A stretch of 64,000 nt of DNA from JAXGYV01 sp040772045 (GCA_040772045.1 JAXGYV010000002.1:62001-126000), one strand, 5' to 3'; shown: positions 26,147 through 35,404, counted from the first letter of the stretch. Notes: generated by a model not told the origin, from the letters alone. Numbers and translations are program-made.

Positions 26147-27604
26147 TCAGGGGACCAGCGGGATATACTCCGCCGTCGACCTGCCGTCCAACCCCGTGTA
26201 GCGCAGCGTGGTCACCGAGAGCACTACGGGATCCGGATCCTGAGAGAACTCGACGAGCTGAAAAGTGTAGGCCGTGTTGGGGTCACGACCAACGCTCTCG
26301 TAGCCCGACGCGCCCCCCGTCCCAGAGCCGACCAGCGTTATCGCCCCCTCTTGCCGTACCGCCGCCACGTGATCGTGACCGTAGAACACCACCAGCGGCT
26401 GCTGCTCCTCCGTCCACTCCATCACCGCGCGCGCCTGGCGGATGTCGTGCACCACGAGGATCTCCGGATACTCGTCTTGTGACTGCCAGCGCTCGAGCGC
26501 GACGGCCGCGGCCGACTCCAGCAGTTCCGCGTCTGGCGAGGCCGCGGGCGAGTTGGCCAGAGGATCGGTGACACCGAAGAGGGTGAGATTGCCGACGTCC
26601 GCCGCATCGCCATCGAGCACCCGGTAGCCGGCCGCGCGCCATCGCTCCATGGCCCCCGCGTCCTCGTGATTGCCGCCCACCACGAACACCGGCGTCTCAC
26701 CTGGGTCGAAGAATCGCGTAAACAGGTTCGCTTCCAGGCTCGTGCCGCGGTGAGTGAGGTCGCCGACGAGCACCACTCCATCCACAGCCACCGTGGAGCT
26801 GGTCGCCAACGTCGACGCGATGCGCATGCCGACGATATTGTCGTGGATGTCGCCCACCACCAGCAGCCGCACCACTCCATTGGCACGCGGCGCGGCGGTC
26901 ATATCCGCGAACTGGCTGGCCACCGATTGCAGGCCTTGCAGGTAGTCGCGGATGGTGCTCGCGCCGCTGGCGTTCTCCTCCAGCACCGTGCGCAGCAGGG
27001 TCACGGCGCGCGGGAGGTTGCTGGCGAGCCCGCGGTACGTAACGGCTGGCGACCGGTCCAGCGTGAGCAGCGTAGTGCCCACCAGGCCGCCCACCAGCAC
27101 CGCCAAACCGGCGAGCCCCACGAACGCGCCGATGATGCCCCGCCGTAACCGCCGCCCCCGAGCGAACGGCGTGACGAGCAGCCCAGCGCTCACTCCGAGG
27201 AGCGCCAGCCAAGGGATACGGCTCCAGGCGAAGCTGTCGAACGCCGCCTCCGCATCCGCACGCGCCTCGGGCAGGCCGTCCAGGAGCTCGCGTGCCTCGA
27301 GCACCCCAGGGAGCGCGCCGGCGGGGTCCAGCATGAACTCCGCGCGCACATCGAGCGGTGCTCGGTGCACCTGCAGACGTACCTCTCCCGCCGGTCCTAG
27401 GGGCAGCACCACCCCACCCCCCGGCCATGCCAGGGCGAGGCGATAGCGCACCTCGCCGGCCGGCGTCTGGTATGCCGCCGAGCCGAACAGGCCGACCGCC
27501 GCCGTGACGAGCAACGCCACGGCGAACAGGCGCGCGAGGAGCACCAGGACTTGGCTACGCCGACGACCGCCGACCAAAGATCTCACCTGGGATACTGCCG
27601 ACAT
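26147..27604 (-). CDS. Membrane-anchored metallophosphoesterase
   Basis: A 485-residue protein with three predicted membrane segments (about 20-42, 132-148 and 158-180) and a C-terminal calcineurin-like phosphoesterase domain. The metal-binding motifs are all present: GDIHDN (~251), GDLTHRG (~281), GNHED (~311) and YGHDH (~420). The N-terminal loop between helices 1 and 2 (about 90 residues) is probably extracytoplasmic; by helix count the catalytic domain could also be outside, but topology is not certain. The substrate is unknown. Start at 27604 has only a weak ribosome binding site. The 211 bp to leuS contain a TATACT hexamer on the minus strand (26027-26032) that may serve leuS. Confidence 0.8.
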   Translation of the reverse strand: MSAVSQVRSLVGGRRRSQVLVLLARLFAVALLVTAAVGLFGSAAYQTPAGEVRYRLALAWPGGGVVLPLGPAGEVRLQVHRAPLDVRAEFMLDPAGALPGVLEARELLDGLPEARADAEAAFDSFAWSRIPWLALLGVSAGLLVTPFARGRRLRRGIIGAFVGLAGLAVLVGGLVGTTLLTLDRSPAVTYRGLASNLPRAVTLLRTVLEENASGASTIRDYLQGLQSVASQFADMTAAPRANGVVRLLVVGDIHDNIVGMRIASTLATSSTVAVDGVVLVGDLTHRGTSLEANLFTRFFDPGETPVFVVGGNHEDAGAMERWRAAGYRVLDGDAADVGNLTLFGVTDPLANSPAASPDAELLESAAAVALERWQSQDEYPEILVVHDIRQARAVMEWTEEQQPLVVFYGHDHVAAVRQEGAITLVGSGTGGASGYESVGRDPNTAYTFQLVEFSQDPDPVVLSVTTLRYTGLDGRSTAEYIPLVP

Positions 27605-27664
27605 CCGCGTGTTCCGCTCTCTTCATCCACGGAGCTTCAGCGCCGTGGCACACCTGCCAGCGTG

Positions 27665-27693
27665 TTGCCCGCACTCCCTTCGCTGGGTATACT
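27665..27693 (+). promoter_or_regulatory. Promoter for tRNA-Ala
   Basis: TTGCCC at 27665-27670 and TATACT at 27688-27693 are 17 bp apart, a good sigma-A-type promoter (four and five of six matches). Transcription would start near 27700, about 30 bases before the mature tRNA. Confidence 0.6.
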
Positions 27694-27731
27694 CCCTGTC
27701 TCGCCGGCGGTCGTCGCCGGTCCCCCTCGGT

Positions 27732-27807
27732 GGGGGTATAGCTCAGTTGGGAGAGCGTTTGGCTGGCAGCCAAAAGGTCACCGGTTCGAGCCCGGTTACC
27801 TCCACCA
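27732..27807 (+). tRNA. tRNA-Ala (anticodon GGC), CCA encoded
   Basis: The 76 bases fold as a standard cloverleaf: acceptor GGGGGTA/TACCTCC, D-stem GCTC/GAGC, anticodon stem TTTGG/CCAAA with loop CTGGCAG (anticodon GGC), and T-stem ACCGG/CCGGT with loop TTCGAGC. The G3-U70 pair, the main identity element for alanyl-tRNA synthetase, is present. The discriminator A and CCA are genome-encoded. It reads GCC and GCT alanine codons. It stands alone, between the metallophosphoesterase (divergent) and the spermidine-synthase-like gene. Confidence 0.97.
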
Positions 27808-27857
27808 TCTTCTTCCCTTTCAGGGTACCACACCGTACCGCCGTCTCCGCGAGGCCA

Positions 27858-27927
27858 GATGACCCTGTACTCTCACAGATAGATGACCCCGCACTCTCCA
27901 GGTAGATGACTCCGCACCCTCGCGTCG
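27858..27927 (+). repeat. Three imperfect tandem repeats of 23-24 bp over a start codon
   Basis: Units start at 27858, 27882 and 27905, each with GATGAC followed by CCTGTACTCTC, CCCGCACTCTC or TCCGCACCCTC. The third unit contains the ATG (27906) of the downstream gene. This could be an operator array, a slippage product or the end of a lost mobile element; sequence alone does not decide. Confidence 0.6.
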
Positions 27928-29453
27928 GCCCCACCACAGCGAGCAAGCGTCCGCTGTTGTGTCTCGTGTTCCTGGCCGGAATCGGCTCCATGACGGTGGA
28001 GATGTGCGCCTCTCGCCTGCTGGCTCCGTACTTCGGTTCGTCGACCATCGTGTGGGCCAACATCATCGGACTCGTGCTGGCGTCGCTCTCGCTTGGCTAC
28101 TGGCTCGGAGGACGAATCGCCGACCGCCGCCCGAGCCATCGTCTGCTCGGATGGCTCGTGCTCAGCTCGGCACTGGCGGTCGCAGCCATCCCCTTCGCGG
28201 CACGCCCGTTCCTGGATCTCTCGGTCCAAGCCTTGGACCAGGTCCATTCGGGAGCCATCATCGGTTCGCTAGCCGCCTCGGCGCTGCTCTTCGTCCCGCC
28301 GGTCCTGCTGCTCGGCACCGTCACACCGTTCGCGATCCGCCTGGCGGTGGAGAACGTCGCGGACGCCGGCAGCGTAGCCGGCCGCGTCTTCGCCCTCTCG
28401 ACGGCGGGGAGCCTGCTTGGAACCTTTCTCCCCGCCCTCGTCACTATCCCGCTCGTGGGTACCCGGCGCACCCTCCTCGGAGCGGCAGTGCTGCTCGGCC
28501 TGGCCGCCTCCCTCCTCCTCGGTCGGCGCTGGACAGCTATTGGCGTCTTGCTGGCCACCATCCTGGCCTTACCGGCAGGGACCGTGAAAGCACGCGCAGG
28601 CCTGCTAGCCGAGCGTGAGTCGCGGTACCAGTTCATTCAGATCGTTCAGTCCGGAGAAACCCGCTCCCTCTACCTCAACGAGGGCCGGGCTATCCACTCC
28701 CAGTGGCGTGCGGACGCAGTGCTCACGGGAGGCGAGTGGGACATGTTCCTCACCCTGCCGGCCCTCATCGGGTACACGCCGACGCGAGTCACCATGCTCG
28801 GCAACGCCGGCGGGACCACGGCGCGCGCCTACGGGACCTACTTCCCCGCCACTCGCATCGATGGCGTGGAGCTCGACGGCGAGGTCAGCGCGATGGCCCG
28901 TGGGTATCTCGGGTTGGCCGACAACCCGCGGCTCCGTGTGATCACCGCCGATGCGCGGCCCTTTCTGCGCTCCGCGAAGACTCGCTACGACCTCGTGATG
29001 ATCGATGCCTACCGGCAGCCTTACGTACCGTTCTACCTCACCACGCGGGAGTTCTTCCGCGAGGTCCGCGACCGTCTCACGGAGGATGGGGCAGTGGCGC
29101 TCAACGTGACCACCCTGCCGGGCGACACGCGCCTTGCCGATGCGGTGGCCAGTACTCTAGCTCGGGAGTTCCCTCTCGTGGTGACCTGGCAGGCGCTGCG
29201 CTTCAACCAACTCGTGGTGGGCTTGCGGAACCCCGCAGAGCTGACGACGCTCCGTCGCCGGCTGCGGAGCGCCTCCGGCGACCTCGCGCCACTGACCAAA
29301 CTGTTCGCCGCCAACCTCCGCCGGGTGTACGCGGGACATACAGCGTGGACCGACGATCACGCTCCCGTCGAGTGGATCACCGACCGCATGATCGTCGGGT
29401 ATGCGGTGCGCGGCGCCGACGCACACGAGTCGCTGCTCCCAACAGCCCCCTAG
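27906..29453 (+). CDS. Membrane-bound spermidine-synthase-like protein (fused MFS/SpeE type)
   Basis: A 515-residue two-part protein. Residues ~15-230 hold about seven hydrophobic helices, beginning LVFLAGIGSMTVEMCASRLL and GSSTIVWANIIGLVLASLSL, the family's typical first helices. From ~235 a Rossmann methyltransferase-like domain follows: ESRYQFIQIV, VTMLGNAGGTTARAYG, IDGVELDGEV, VITADARPFLR and DLVMIDAYRQPYVPFYLTT. The residues match the aminopropyltransferase fold, but family members with this membrane half are often of unproven function. The start ATG lies within a 23-bp repeat and has a poor ribosome binding site. It converges with the dehydratase-activator gene, seven bases apart. Confidence 0.82.
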   Translation: MTPHPRVGPTTASKRPLLCLVFLAGIGSMTVEMCASRLLAPYFGSSTIVWANIIGLVLASLSLGYWLGGRIADRRPSHRLLGWLVLSSALAVAAIPFAARPFLDLSVQALDQVHSGAIIGSLAASALLFVPPVLLLGTVTPFAIRLAVENVADAGSVAGRVFALSTAGSLLGTFLPALVTIPLVGTRRTLLGAAVLLGLAASLLLGRRWTAIGVLLATILALPAGTVKARAGLLAERESRYQFIQIVQSGETRSLYLNEGRAIHSQWRADAVLTGGEWDMFLTLPALIGYTPTRVTMLGNAGGTTARAYGTYFPATRIDGVELDGEVSAMARGYLGLADNPRLRVITADARPFLRSAKTRYDLVMIDAYRQPYVPFYLTTREFFREVRDRLTEDGAVALNVTTLPGDTRLADAVASTLAREFPLVVTWQALRFNQLVVGLRNPAELTTLRRRLRSASGDLAPLTKLFAANLRRVYAGHTAWTDDHAPVEWITDRMIVGYAVRGADAHESLLPTAP

Positions 29454-29460
29454 GCAGCGG

Positions 29461-32400
29461 TCACCTCTGCCCGCCCGGCGCGGGCGACGCACCAACCCGC
29501 GGCGCGCGTGCGCGCAGCCGCCACGCGAAGCCGGCCAAGCGCGCCTGATCTACCGGGTCGCCGTCGTTGTACACGAACAGCAATGGGAAGTCGGCCCGCC
29601 GCCGCAGCTGCGCCTCGGAGATCAGCGCCGGCCCGCACCCGCGCGGAGCCACCACCACCACACCATCTACCAGATCGCGTGCCGTCGTCAGCAAGGCGCC
29701 GCCGACGGTGGGGATGGTCTCGCCGAAGGGGAAGCCGTCGAATATCCGCCGGCTCTCGGCCTCGACCTCGCGGATGTCGTTCCAGAACACCCAGGGCTGG
29801 GCGGCCTGCACCGCCGCGATCAGGCGCGCCGCGATACGCCGCATGGCGGCCAGCGTCAGGCGACGCTTGGCGCCCAAGCTGCTGAGCGCCGATCGCTCCT
29901 GCACCTCGCGCAGGGCTAACAGCTCGAAGAAACCCGAGTACGGCTCGATCACCGGCCGCAAACCGAGCTCGGCCAAGCGATGCTGCAGACCGTCGTTCCC
30001 CCATTCGTCGACGCGCAAGTAAATGTCGCCGCAGAGGAAGACGTCGCGGACGGCCGCGGCGTCCGGCCGCCGCGGCAGCGCGGCGAAGTCGGCCGCGGCG
30101 GCGGTCACCACCCGCTCCACACGACGCAGCGTGCGCGCCACGGCGGCCGCCGCGCCGCCGGGCCGCCCGTCGCGCTGTTCCAGCGTGTGCTCCAGCTCGT
30201 CGCTCCAATGCGCGAACAGCTCGTCGCAGGAACCCGCCCGCGCCTCGGTGGCGCGGTTGTAGAAGCGCACCATGAGGAGCAGATCGTTGGCCACCAGCCC
30301 CGCCCATACCACCGGGGTGAGCACGAGGCTGTCGGTCAGCAGACTCAGATCGGCCACCGCGAGGCGGTCGCCGAGACCCCTGCGCTCGAGCGCGATCTGC
30401 TGCGTGAGCGGAAACATGTTGGCCCGGCAGGAACGGAACCCGTTGCCGACGCTCATGAGCACCGCGCGCTCGCCCGGCGCCAGCCCGCCCGACTCCAGGA
30501 ACCGCACGAGCGAGCCCCACAGAAGCTGGTACGGCAGGCACTCCTTGCCCGAACACTCCGCCTGTCCACAGCGCAGCGCCTCTTCGTCGCTGGGCCCCAC
30601 GAAGACCGTCTCGATGCCCCCTCCCCGCATGGCGGCAGCCACCTGGCGGCCCACGCTGCCGCCGACATTGCCGAAGTACACCCGGCCACTGCCGGTAGAC
30701 GCGAAGCTGTGCGGAATCGGCCGGTCGTACCGCTCGAGCCGCCTCTCAGGGACCACGGCGTCGGCTCCTCCCCGCGCCTTGAGGTCTGTCCGGTACCCGT
30801 GTACCGCGTGTAAGAAGGCCTGCACACGCGTCACGTAGCCCGCCGTACCCCCATGCCCATCGGTCTCCAGCACCGCGTGCGGATACCCCTCCAGCAGATC
30901 GTTGAACAGATGCTCGATGAAGGAGTTTGGACCACAGCCATAGGCTCCCATGAGCAGCGGAAAGCTCATTCCCAGACGGCGTGCCGCCGCGGCGACGGCG
31001 CGCAGAACGCGGCCGGCAGTGGCCCAGTGGACGCGCGCCAGCGGCGGCAGGTCGTCGGGCACCGGCACGCAGTCCAGCGGCACCGGCAGGGCACCGTTGG
31101 CGGCGATCAGGTCGTGGATGCCCGGGTTCAAGAGCGCATCGTGGATGACGTGTGTCTCACCGGCCACGACGATCGCCGGCACGTCGAACTCCTCGGCGGC
31201 TGCGAACGCGCGCTCGCCGATGGCCGCCAGACCCGCCTCGAACGCGCGCTGCGCCTCCACCGCGCGCTCGAAGGCCGCCGCGAACGGTCGTGGTTTGAAG
31301 CCGCCGCGGACGCCGCGCAGCGCGGCGACTCCTTCCGCCAGCTCGGTGGCAAGCGCCCGCGACGACCACGGCGCGCCGCCGGCCATGAACAGCACCGGCC
31401 GCAGCACGCATACGGGGTCGCCCTCTGTCCGCAGGGCAGACTCGATCATCTCGGGCGACCCCTGCGCCATCGGGCAGGTACTGGCTCCGCACCCCGCACC
31501 GGGATACGGGACGTTGACGAACTTCGGGAGAAAGAGGAAGTCGAGGCCCTCCGTGCTCACCCCGTGAGCCACTTTAACCGCGGCGCAGGCCCCTGGAGCG
31601 GCGCAGCGCCGGTCGCCCACCGCCAGCGCCTCGCGCCCCGGCCGCACCAGGCGGACGCGGGCTCCCAAACCGCGGAAGAGGGCCGAGAAGAACGGCGCCG
31701 CATCGATCAGATAGTGGATGAAGGGGATACCCACGACCGGACCCTCGCCGTCCTCGTCGTCGGCGAACAGCCCCGCGAGCAGCTCGTCCCGCTCGCGGAA
31801 CGGAGCCGGCGCGCCCTTGGGCAGCTTGCGCACGCCGCCGGTCGCGTCGTATTTGGGACACGTACCGCCACTGAGGACTACCCGTTCTTCCCCAGCTACC
31901 AGCACCGTGGCCGACTCAATGCGGCAGAGATTGCCGCACTCCCTGTCCCGGCAGCGAAACTCGCGGCGACGCGTCACGGTCGCCTCGAGGAACCGGCCCA
32001 GATCGACCGGCGGCGTGGCTGCGTCCAGGACGGCCTGGCGCGCAACCAAAATGCCGATGCCGATGGCGCCCATGGCCCCGGGGTCCGGTGGCACCAGCAC
32101 CGTGCGTCCCGTGCAGGCGGCCAGCGTCCGCGCGAGCGAGACGTTGCTGGCCGGCTTCCCCTGGAAGACCACGCGCTCCAAGAACCGGCGCTGGCCCATC
32201 ACCCGGCTGCGGTAGTTCCGGACGACCGAGTACTGCAGGCCGGCGAACACATCGTCGCGTGAGTACCCCTGCGTCATCGCCTCGGCGGCCACGTCGGCCA
32301 CGAAGACGGTGCAAGTCTGACCGAGGTCCGGCGGCCGCCGCGAACGAGCGGCCAGAGCACCGAACTCCGCGATGTCGGCCACCCCCAGAGCCTCGGCCTG

Positions 32401-33801
32401 CTCCTCCAGGAAGGAGCCCGTGCCCGCGCTGCACACACGATTCATGTCCGCGTCTACTACGCGTCCGTGGCGAACGTTGATGAACTTAGCGTCCTGCCCC
32501 CCAATCTCCACGATCGAGAGGCTGCGACCTTCCTCGGGATCGTAGCGGGCGGCGGCGGCGGCGTGCGCCACGATCTCATTCTGCACACACAGACGATCGT
32601 CAAGCTCGGGATAGGCGGCGCGCACTACGGTGGCCGCCGCCGCGCGCCCAGACCCCGTGAGCCCGATCGCGACCACCGGGAGAGCATGAGAGCTGGTCAG
32701 CTCGCGCACCAGCGCGCTCGCGGCTTCCACCGGGTTCCCGTCGGTGCGCCGGTAGACTCCGGCGAGCACGCGCAGGCTGCCGGCATCGAGCAGCGCCGCC
32801 TTGGATCCGGTAGAGCCGAGATCCAGGCCAAGGACGGCCACGCCAAGGTCGTCTTCTTGCGTGGCCGGCTCCCGCAGCACGACCACCCCGCCCGGGCCAT
32901 CTCCCGCCGGCTGGAGCGCCGGCACCCGGCTCCGCGGCGGCTGCGCGAGCGTCGCCGGCTCGGACGGCCAGTGGACCGCCGTCCAATCGCCAGCCGTGAC
33001 GGCGTACACCGCCGCACCGATAGCCTCGAATACGCCCGCCTCGGCCGGCACCGTCACGTCGCCTCCTGCCAGGCGCGCGAACTCCTCCACGATCGGCTCT
33101 ATCAGAGCGCCATGGCCTATCGCCATCGCGGGCCCCTCGACCTTGAGCTTGTCGTAGAGGCCGTGCACGTTGGCCGCGACGCTCTCGAACTGGCCCCGGA
33201 ACAGCCGGCCGTGGGGCTCGCCCTGGTTGGCGAAGTGGGTCAGCTCGCTCTTGGCGAACACCGCGCAGCGCGCCGTCACCTTGGTGCTGGCGTCGGCCTC
33301 CCGCGCCAGCGCAACGGCCTCGGCGAGCGATCGTCCGAGCCGAGCGCACAGACGTTCCACGCTCTCTCCAGCCCCGGCTGAGCAGCGATCGTTCCGCTCG
33401 AACGCCACGCTACCGGAGCCGTCGAGCGCCAGCACGCTGAACCCGCTGCCCCCCAGCCGCACCACGTTGAGCGGCCCGTGCTCTGGCCAGAGCAGCGCGG
33501 CGGCCTGCTCCTGGGCCACCTCCTCCGGCAGCCCAGCGATGACCGGATCACCGAGCTGCTCGGCGTGCACTCCTGTAGCCACCACTCCGCGGATAGCCTC
33601 CGCCCCCAACTCACGGTACAAGCGCAGGAACGGTGCCAGCGGGTCTCCCAGGTGCCGCTCGGCGCGCGTGGCCAGGAGCCGCGCTTCGTCATCGCGGACG
33701 GCGACAACCGCCAGCGACGTGGTCACACGCCCCAAGTCGACGCCGATCAGCAAGGAGTGCGGCGCGGCCGTGGCCGCGCCGTGAATGCCAAATTGTCCCA
33801 T
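29461..33801 (-). CDS. Giant 2-hydroxyacyl-CoA dehydratase activator-like protein (two ASKHA ATPase domains + DUF2229 + HgdB-like region)
   Basis: A 1446-residue protein. Two BadF/BadG/HgdC-type ASKHA ATPase domains are seen: the first starts LIGVDLGRVTTSLAVV (~18-33) and has RNDRCSAGAGES; the second starts VLGLDLGSTGSKAALL (~320) and has VNRVCSAGTGSFLEEQ (~455), where the cysteine normally holds a shared [4Fe-4S] cluster. A DUF2229-like activase region (~750-900, with AGCGASTCPMAQGSPEMI) and a C-terminal HgdB-like region (CGQAECSGKECLPYQ, GDIYLRVDEW) follow. Known activators transfer electrons to radical dehydratases using ATP; these large fusions are common in anaerobes but poorly characterised. 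I start at the ATG at 33801 just before the domain; its ribosome binding site is weak. No dehydratase gene is adjacent. Confidence 0.82.
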   Translation of the reverse strand: MGQFGIHGAATAAPHSLLIGVDLGRVTTSLAVVAVRDDEARLLATRAERHLGDPLAPFLRLYRELGAEAIRGVVATGVHAEQLGDPVIAGLPEEVAQEQAAALLWPEHGPLNVVRLGGSGFSVLALDGSGSVAFERNDRCSAGAGESVERLCARLGRSLAEAVALAREADASTKVTARCAVFAKSELTHFANQGEPHGRLFRGQFESVAANVHGLYDKLKVEGPAMAIGHGALIEPIVEEFARLAGGDVTVPAEAGVFEAIGAAVYAVTAGDWTAVHWPSEPATLAQPPRSRVPALQPAGDGPGGVVVLREPATQEDDLGVAVLGLDLGSTGSKAALLDAGSLRVLAGVYRRTDGNPVEAASALVRELTSSHALPVVAIGLTGSGRAAAATVVRAAYPELDDRLCVQNEIVAHAAAAARYDPEEGRSLSIVEIGGQDAKFINVRHGRVVDADMNRVCSAGTGSFLEEQAEALGVADIAEFGALAARSRRPPDLGQTCTVFVADVAAEAMTQGYSRDDVFAGLQYSVVRNYRSRVMGQRRFLERVVFQGKPASNVSLARTLAACTGRTVLVPPDPGAMGAIGIGILVARQAVLDAATPPVDLGRFLEATVTRRREFRCRDRECGNLCRIESATVLVAGEERVVLSGGTCPKYDATGGVRKLPKGAPAPFRERDELLAGLFADDEDGEGPVVGIPFIHYLIDAAPFFSALFRGLGARVRLVRPGREALAVGDRRCAAPGACAAVKVAHGVSTEGLDFLFLPKFVNVPYPGAGCGASTCPMAQGSPEMIESALRTEGDPVCVLRPVLFMAGGAPWSSRALATELAEGVAALRGVRGGFKPRPFAAAFERAVEAQRAFEAGLAAIGERAFAAAEEFDVPAIVVAGETHVIHDALLNPGIHDLIAANGALPVPLDCVPVPDDLPPLARVHWATAGRVLRAVAAAARRLGMSFPLLMGAYGCGPNSFIEHLFNDLLEGYPHAVLETDGHGGTAGYVTRVQAFLHAVHGYRTDLKARGGADAVVPERRLERYDRPIPHSFASTGSGRVYFGNVGGSVGRQVAAAMRGGGIETVFVGPSDEEALRCGQAECSGKECLPYQLLWGSLVRFLESGGLAPGERAVLMSVGNGFRSCRANMFPLTQQIALERRGLGDRLAVADLSLLTDSLVLTPVVWAGLVANDLLLMVRFYNRATEARAGSCDELFAHWSDELEHTLEQRDGRPGGAAAAVARTLRRVERVVTAAAADFAALPRRPDAAAVRDVFLCGDIYLRVDEWGNDGLQHRLAELGLRPVIEPYSGFFELLALREVQERSALSSLGAKRRLTLAAMRRIAARLIAAVQAAQPWVFWNDIREVEAESRRIFDGFPFGETIPTVGGALLTTARDLVDGVVVVAPRGCGPALISEAQLRRRADFPLLFVYNDGDPVDQARLAGFAWRLRARAPRVGASPAPGGQR

Positions 33802-33863
33802 CAAGATTGAAGCTACCAGAAGGCCGCGGCGCTCGCGACCACCCTCCCGGAGGTGCGAAGCGT

Positions 33864-33893
33864 TTGAATCCTGGCAGAGGCGGGAGATATAGG
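33864..33893 (+). promoter_or_regulatory. Possible promoter for the STAS/zinc-finger pair
   Basis: TTGAAT (33864-33869) and TATAGG (33888-33893) are separated by 18 bp. A GTTT...GGGAGAT pattern that overlaps it could also be read as a stress-sigma promoter. Neither has been separated from chance. Confidence 0.35.
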
Positions 33894-33958
33894 CAGGTGC
33901 CCACAGGGGGAGTGCTCGTCGACCATGGCCAGGCGAGCCAGGCAGGAAGGAAGAACCA

Positions 33959-34342
33959 ATGGAGGAAAGGCCCCAGGAGGAAAGGCCGCAATTCCGCGTG
34001 GAGCTCGCCAAACCCACGCCAGACGTCGCCATCGTCGCCCTGGAGGGCGAGGTAGACATCTATTCCGCGCCGCAGTTCAAGGAGGCTCTCCTGGGCGGCA
34101 TAGACGGCGGCGCCACCAACATCGTCGTCGACTTGGCACGCGTCACCTTCATCGACTCCACAGCCCTCGGCGTCTTGGTGAGTGGAGCCAAACGCGTTCG
34201 ACCCAAGAACGGCAGGCTGGACATCGTCTGTACTGACGAGAACATCACCCGGATCTTCGAGATCACCGGGTTGGACCGCATCTTCGGCATTCATGCGTCA
34301 CGAGAACAAGCCCTGAAGGCGTCGATAGGGGAGGGACCATGA
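33959..34342 (+). CDS. STAS-domain anti-sigma factor antagonist
   Basis: A 127-residue single STAS domain like SpoIIAA/RsbV. Key features are the start VAIVALEGEVDIYSAPQFKE and the conserved phosphorylation-site segment VTFIDSTALGVLVSGAKRV, where the serine of DST is the usual kinase target. Such proteins release a sigma factor by binding its anti-sigma kinase when unphosphorylated. The ATG at 33959 has AGGAAGGAAG upstream. It overlaps the next gene by 4 bp (ATGA). No anti-sigma kinase or sigma factor is seen nearby, so the partner must be encoded elsewhere. Confidence 0.88.
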   Translation: MEERPQEERPQFRVELAKPTPDVAIVALEGEVDIYSAPQFKEALLGGIDGGATNIVVDLARVTFIDSTALGVLVSGAKRVRPKNGRLDIVCTDENITRIFEITGLDRIFGIHASREQALKASIGEGP

Positions 34343-34725
34343 CGGAGCTGCACGCGGCCTCTGGCCTGCGCGGCCGCAAGGTGCTCGGGGTCGTCGGTCG
34401 AGCTGGCCGCATACGGACCTACACGCCCGGGCGTGTCTGCATCTACGACGGCTGCACCACGAAACTCTCCGTGTACAACCCGTCTCCTACCTGCGCTGTT
34501 CACACCGCCCTCTGGCGAGCGGCGCTGCGCAAGACGCAAGACGAAAGCTCGCGTCGCGAGCCAGAGACCCGCATCTGCGCCCACGAGCCGTGTGGCCGCG
34601 AGTTCGTTACGGCGAATCCCGCGCGCAAGTACTGCTCCGACGCCTGCCGCATGCGAGCTTTCCAGGCGCGCACCTCGCGCGCGCGCCGGGCGCAGGAGCG
34701 CCTGGAACGCGCGGAGGCCAGCTGA
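34339..34725 (+). CDS. Small protein with two zinc-finger-like cysteine clusters
   Basis: A 128-residue basic protein. The first cluster, VCIYDGCTTKLSVYN followed by TCAVH, is CX4C...CX2H. The second, CAHEPCGREF then KYCSDACRMRAFQAR, is CX4C...CX3C followed by an arginine-rich helix, as in small actinobacterial DNA- or RNA-associated zinc proteins. It is translationally coupled to the STAS gene through ATGA. Function unknown; a transcription-linked role is suggested only by the fingers and the neighbour. Confidence 0.66.
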   Translation: MTELHAASGLRGRKVLGVVGRAGRIRTYTPGRVCIYDGCTTKLSVYNPSPTCAVHTALWRAALRKTQDESSRREPETRICAHEPCGREFVTANPARKYCSDACRMRAFQARTSRARRAQERLERAEAS

Positions 34726-34784
34726 TCCTCAGCGAAGGCGACGAGGGCCGAGCAACCCCACGGTCACGTCACCGTCCGTGTCGC

Positions 34785-35216
34785 TCAGGACGACGAGGCA
34801 AACGGCGGCGGGATCATCGGAACCCGCCCCGCCGCGGCGAGGGCGACAGCCTCCTCAAGCGATTCGTATACCGGTAGTACGTTCGCCAGGCCGACCACTC
34901 GGATCGCTCGCCGCACGTGTCCGACCGGGCGGGTGAGCAGCAGCTCGAAGCCAGCCCTATGGACGGCTTCGCTGAGCCGAATGACGTACGTCACAAAACT
35001 CGAGTCGACCAGCGTAACACCGGCGAGATCCAGCACGAGATTCCGACGGTGGAAGAACGGCCCCAGTCGGCGGCGGAGAAAGCGGTCGATGAGCGGCACC
35101 GTATCCATGTCCAGTTCTCCCGAGAGGAGCAGAGCGTCCGCGCCAGCATGCTTCTCGAGACGCAACGAGATCGGCGCGGCACTCGCCGCTGCGCGCCGCA
35201 GCAGTTCGTTCGGCAT
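34785..35216 (-). CDS. Second STAS-domain protein (anti-sigma factor antagonist-like)
   Basis: A 143-residue STAS protein: ALLLSGELDMDTVPLIDRFL, then LVLDLAGVTLVDSSFVTYVIRL with the candidate phosphorylatable serine of DSS, and a C-terminal helix RRAIRVVGLANVLPVYESLE. It has an extra proline-rich C-terminal tail. It is only distantly similar to the STAS protein at 33959 and lies convergent with it. Upstream on the same strand, 189 bp away, is secF. Role probably in a partner-switching cascade; partners are not in the window. Confidence 0.82.
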   Translation of the reverse strand: MPNELLRRAAASAAPISLRLEKHAGADALLLSGELDMDTVPLIDRFLRRRLGPFFHRRNLVLDLAGVTLVDSSFVTYVIRLSEAVHRAGFELLLTRPVGHVRRAIRVVGLANVLPVYESLEEAVALAAAGRVPMIPPPFASSS

Positions 35217-35404
35217 TGTCCCCTCTCGAATAGAACGTTTGTAGGACTTCGGAACCGTGCACTCGGCACTTCACGTTAGGACAGCACAGCGGAGATGTAA
35301 AGGCTGGGGGAGCCCCCGTTTGCCCTGCTACGGAGGGGAGAACCAGCGGCCAATCTCGACCACCCTCATCCATTACTTGAGAACTCTACGAAAAGCTTGA
35401 GGGT

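Noticed and set aside
30853..32262. 469-residue plus-strand open frame
   Set aside because: Antisense to the dehydratase-activator gene; no recognisable domain.
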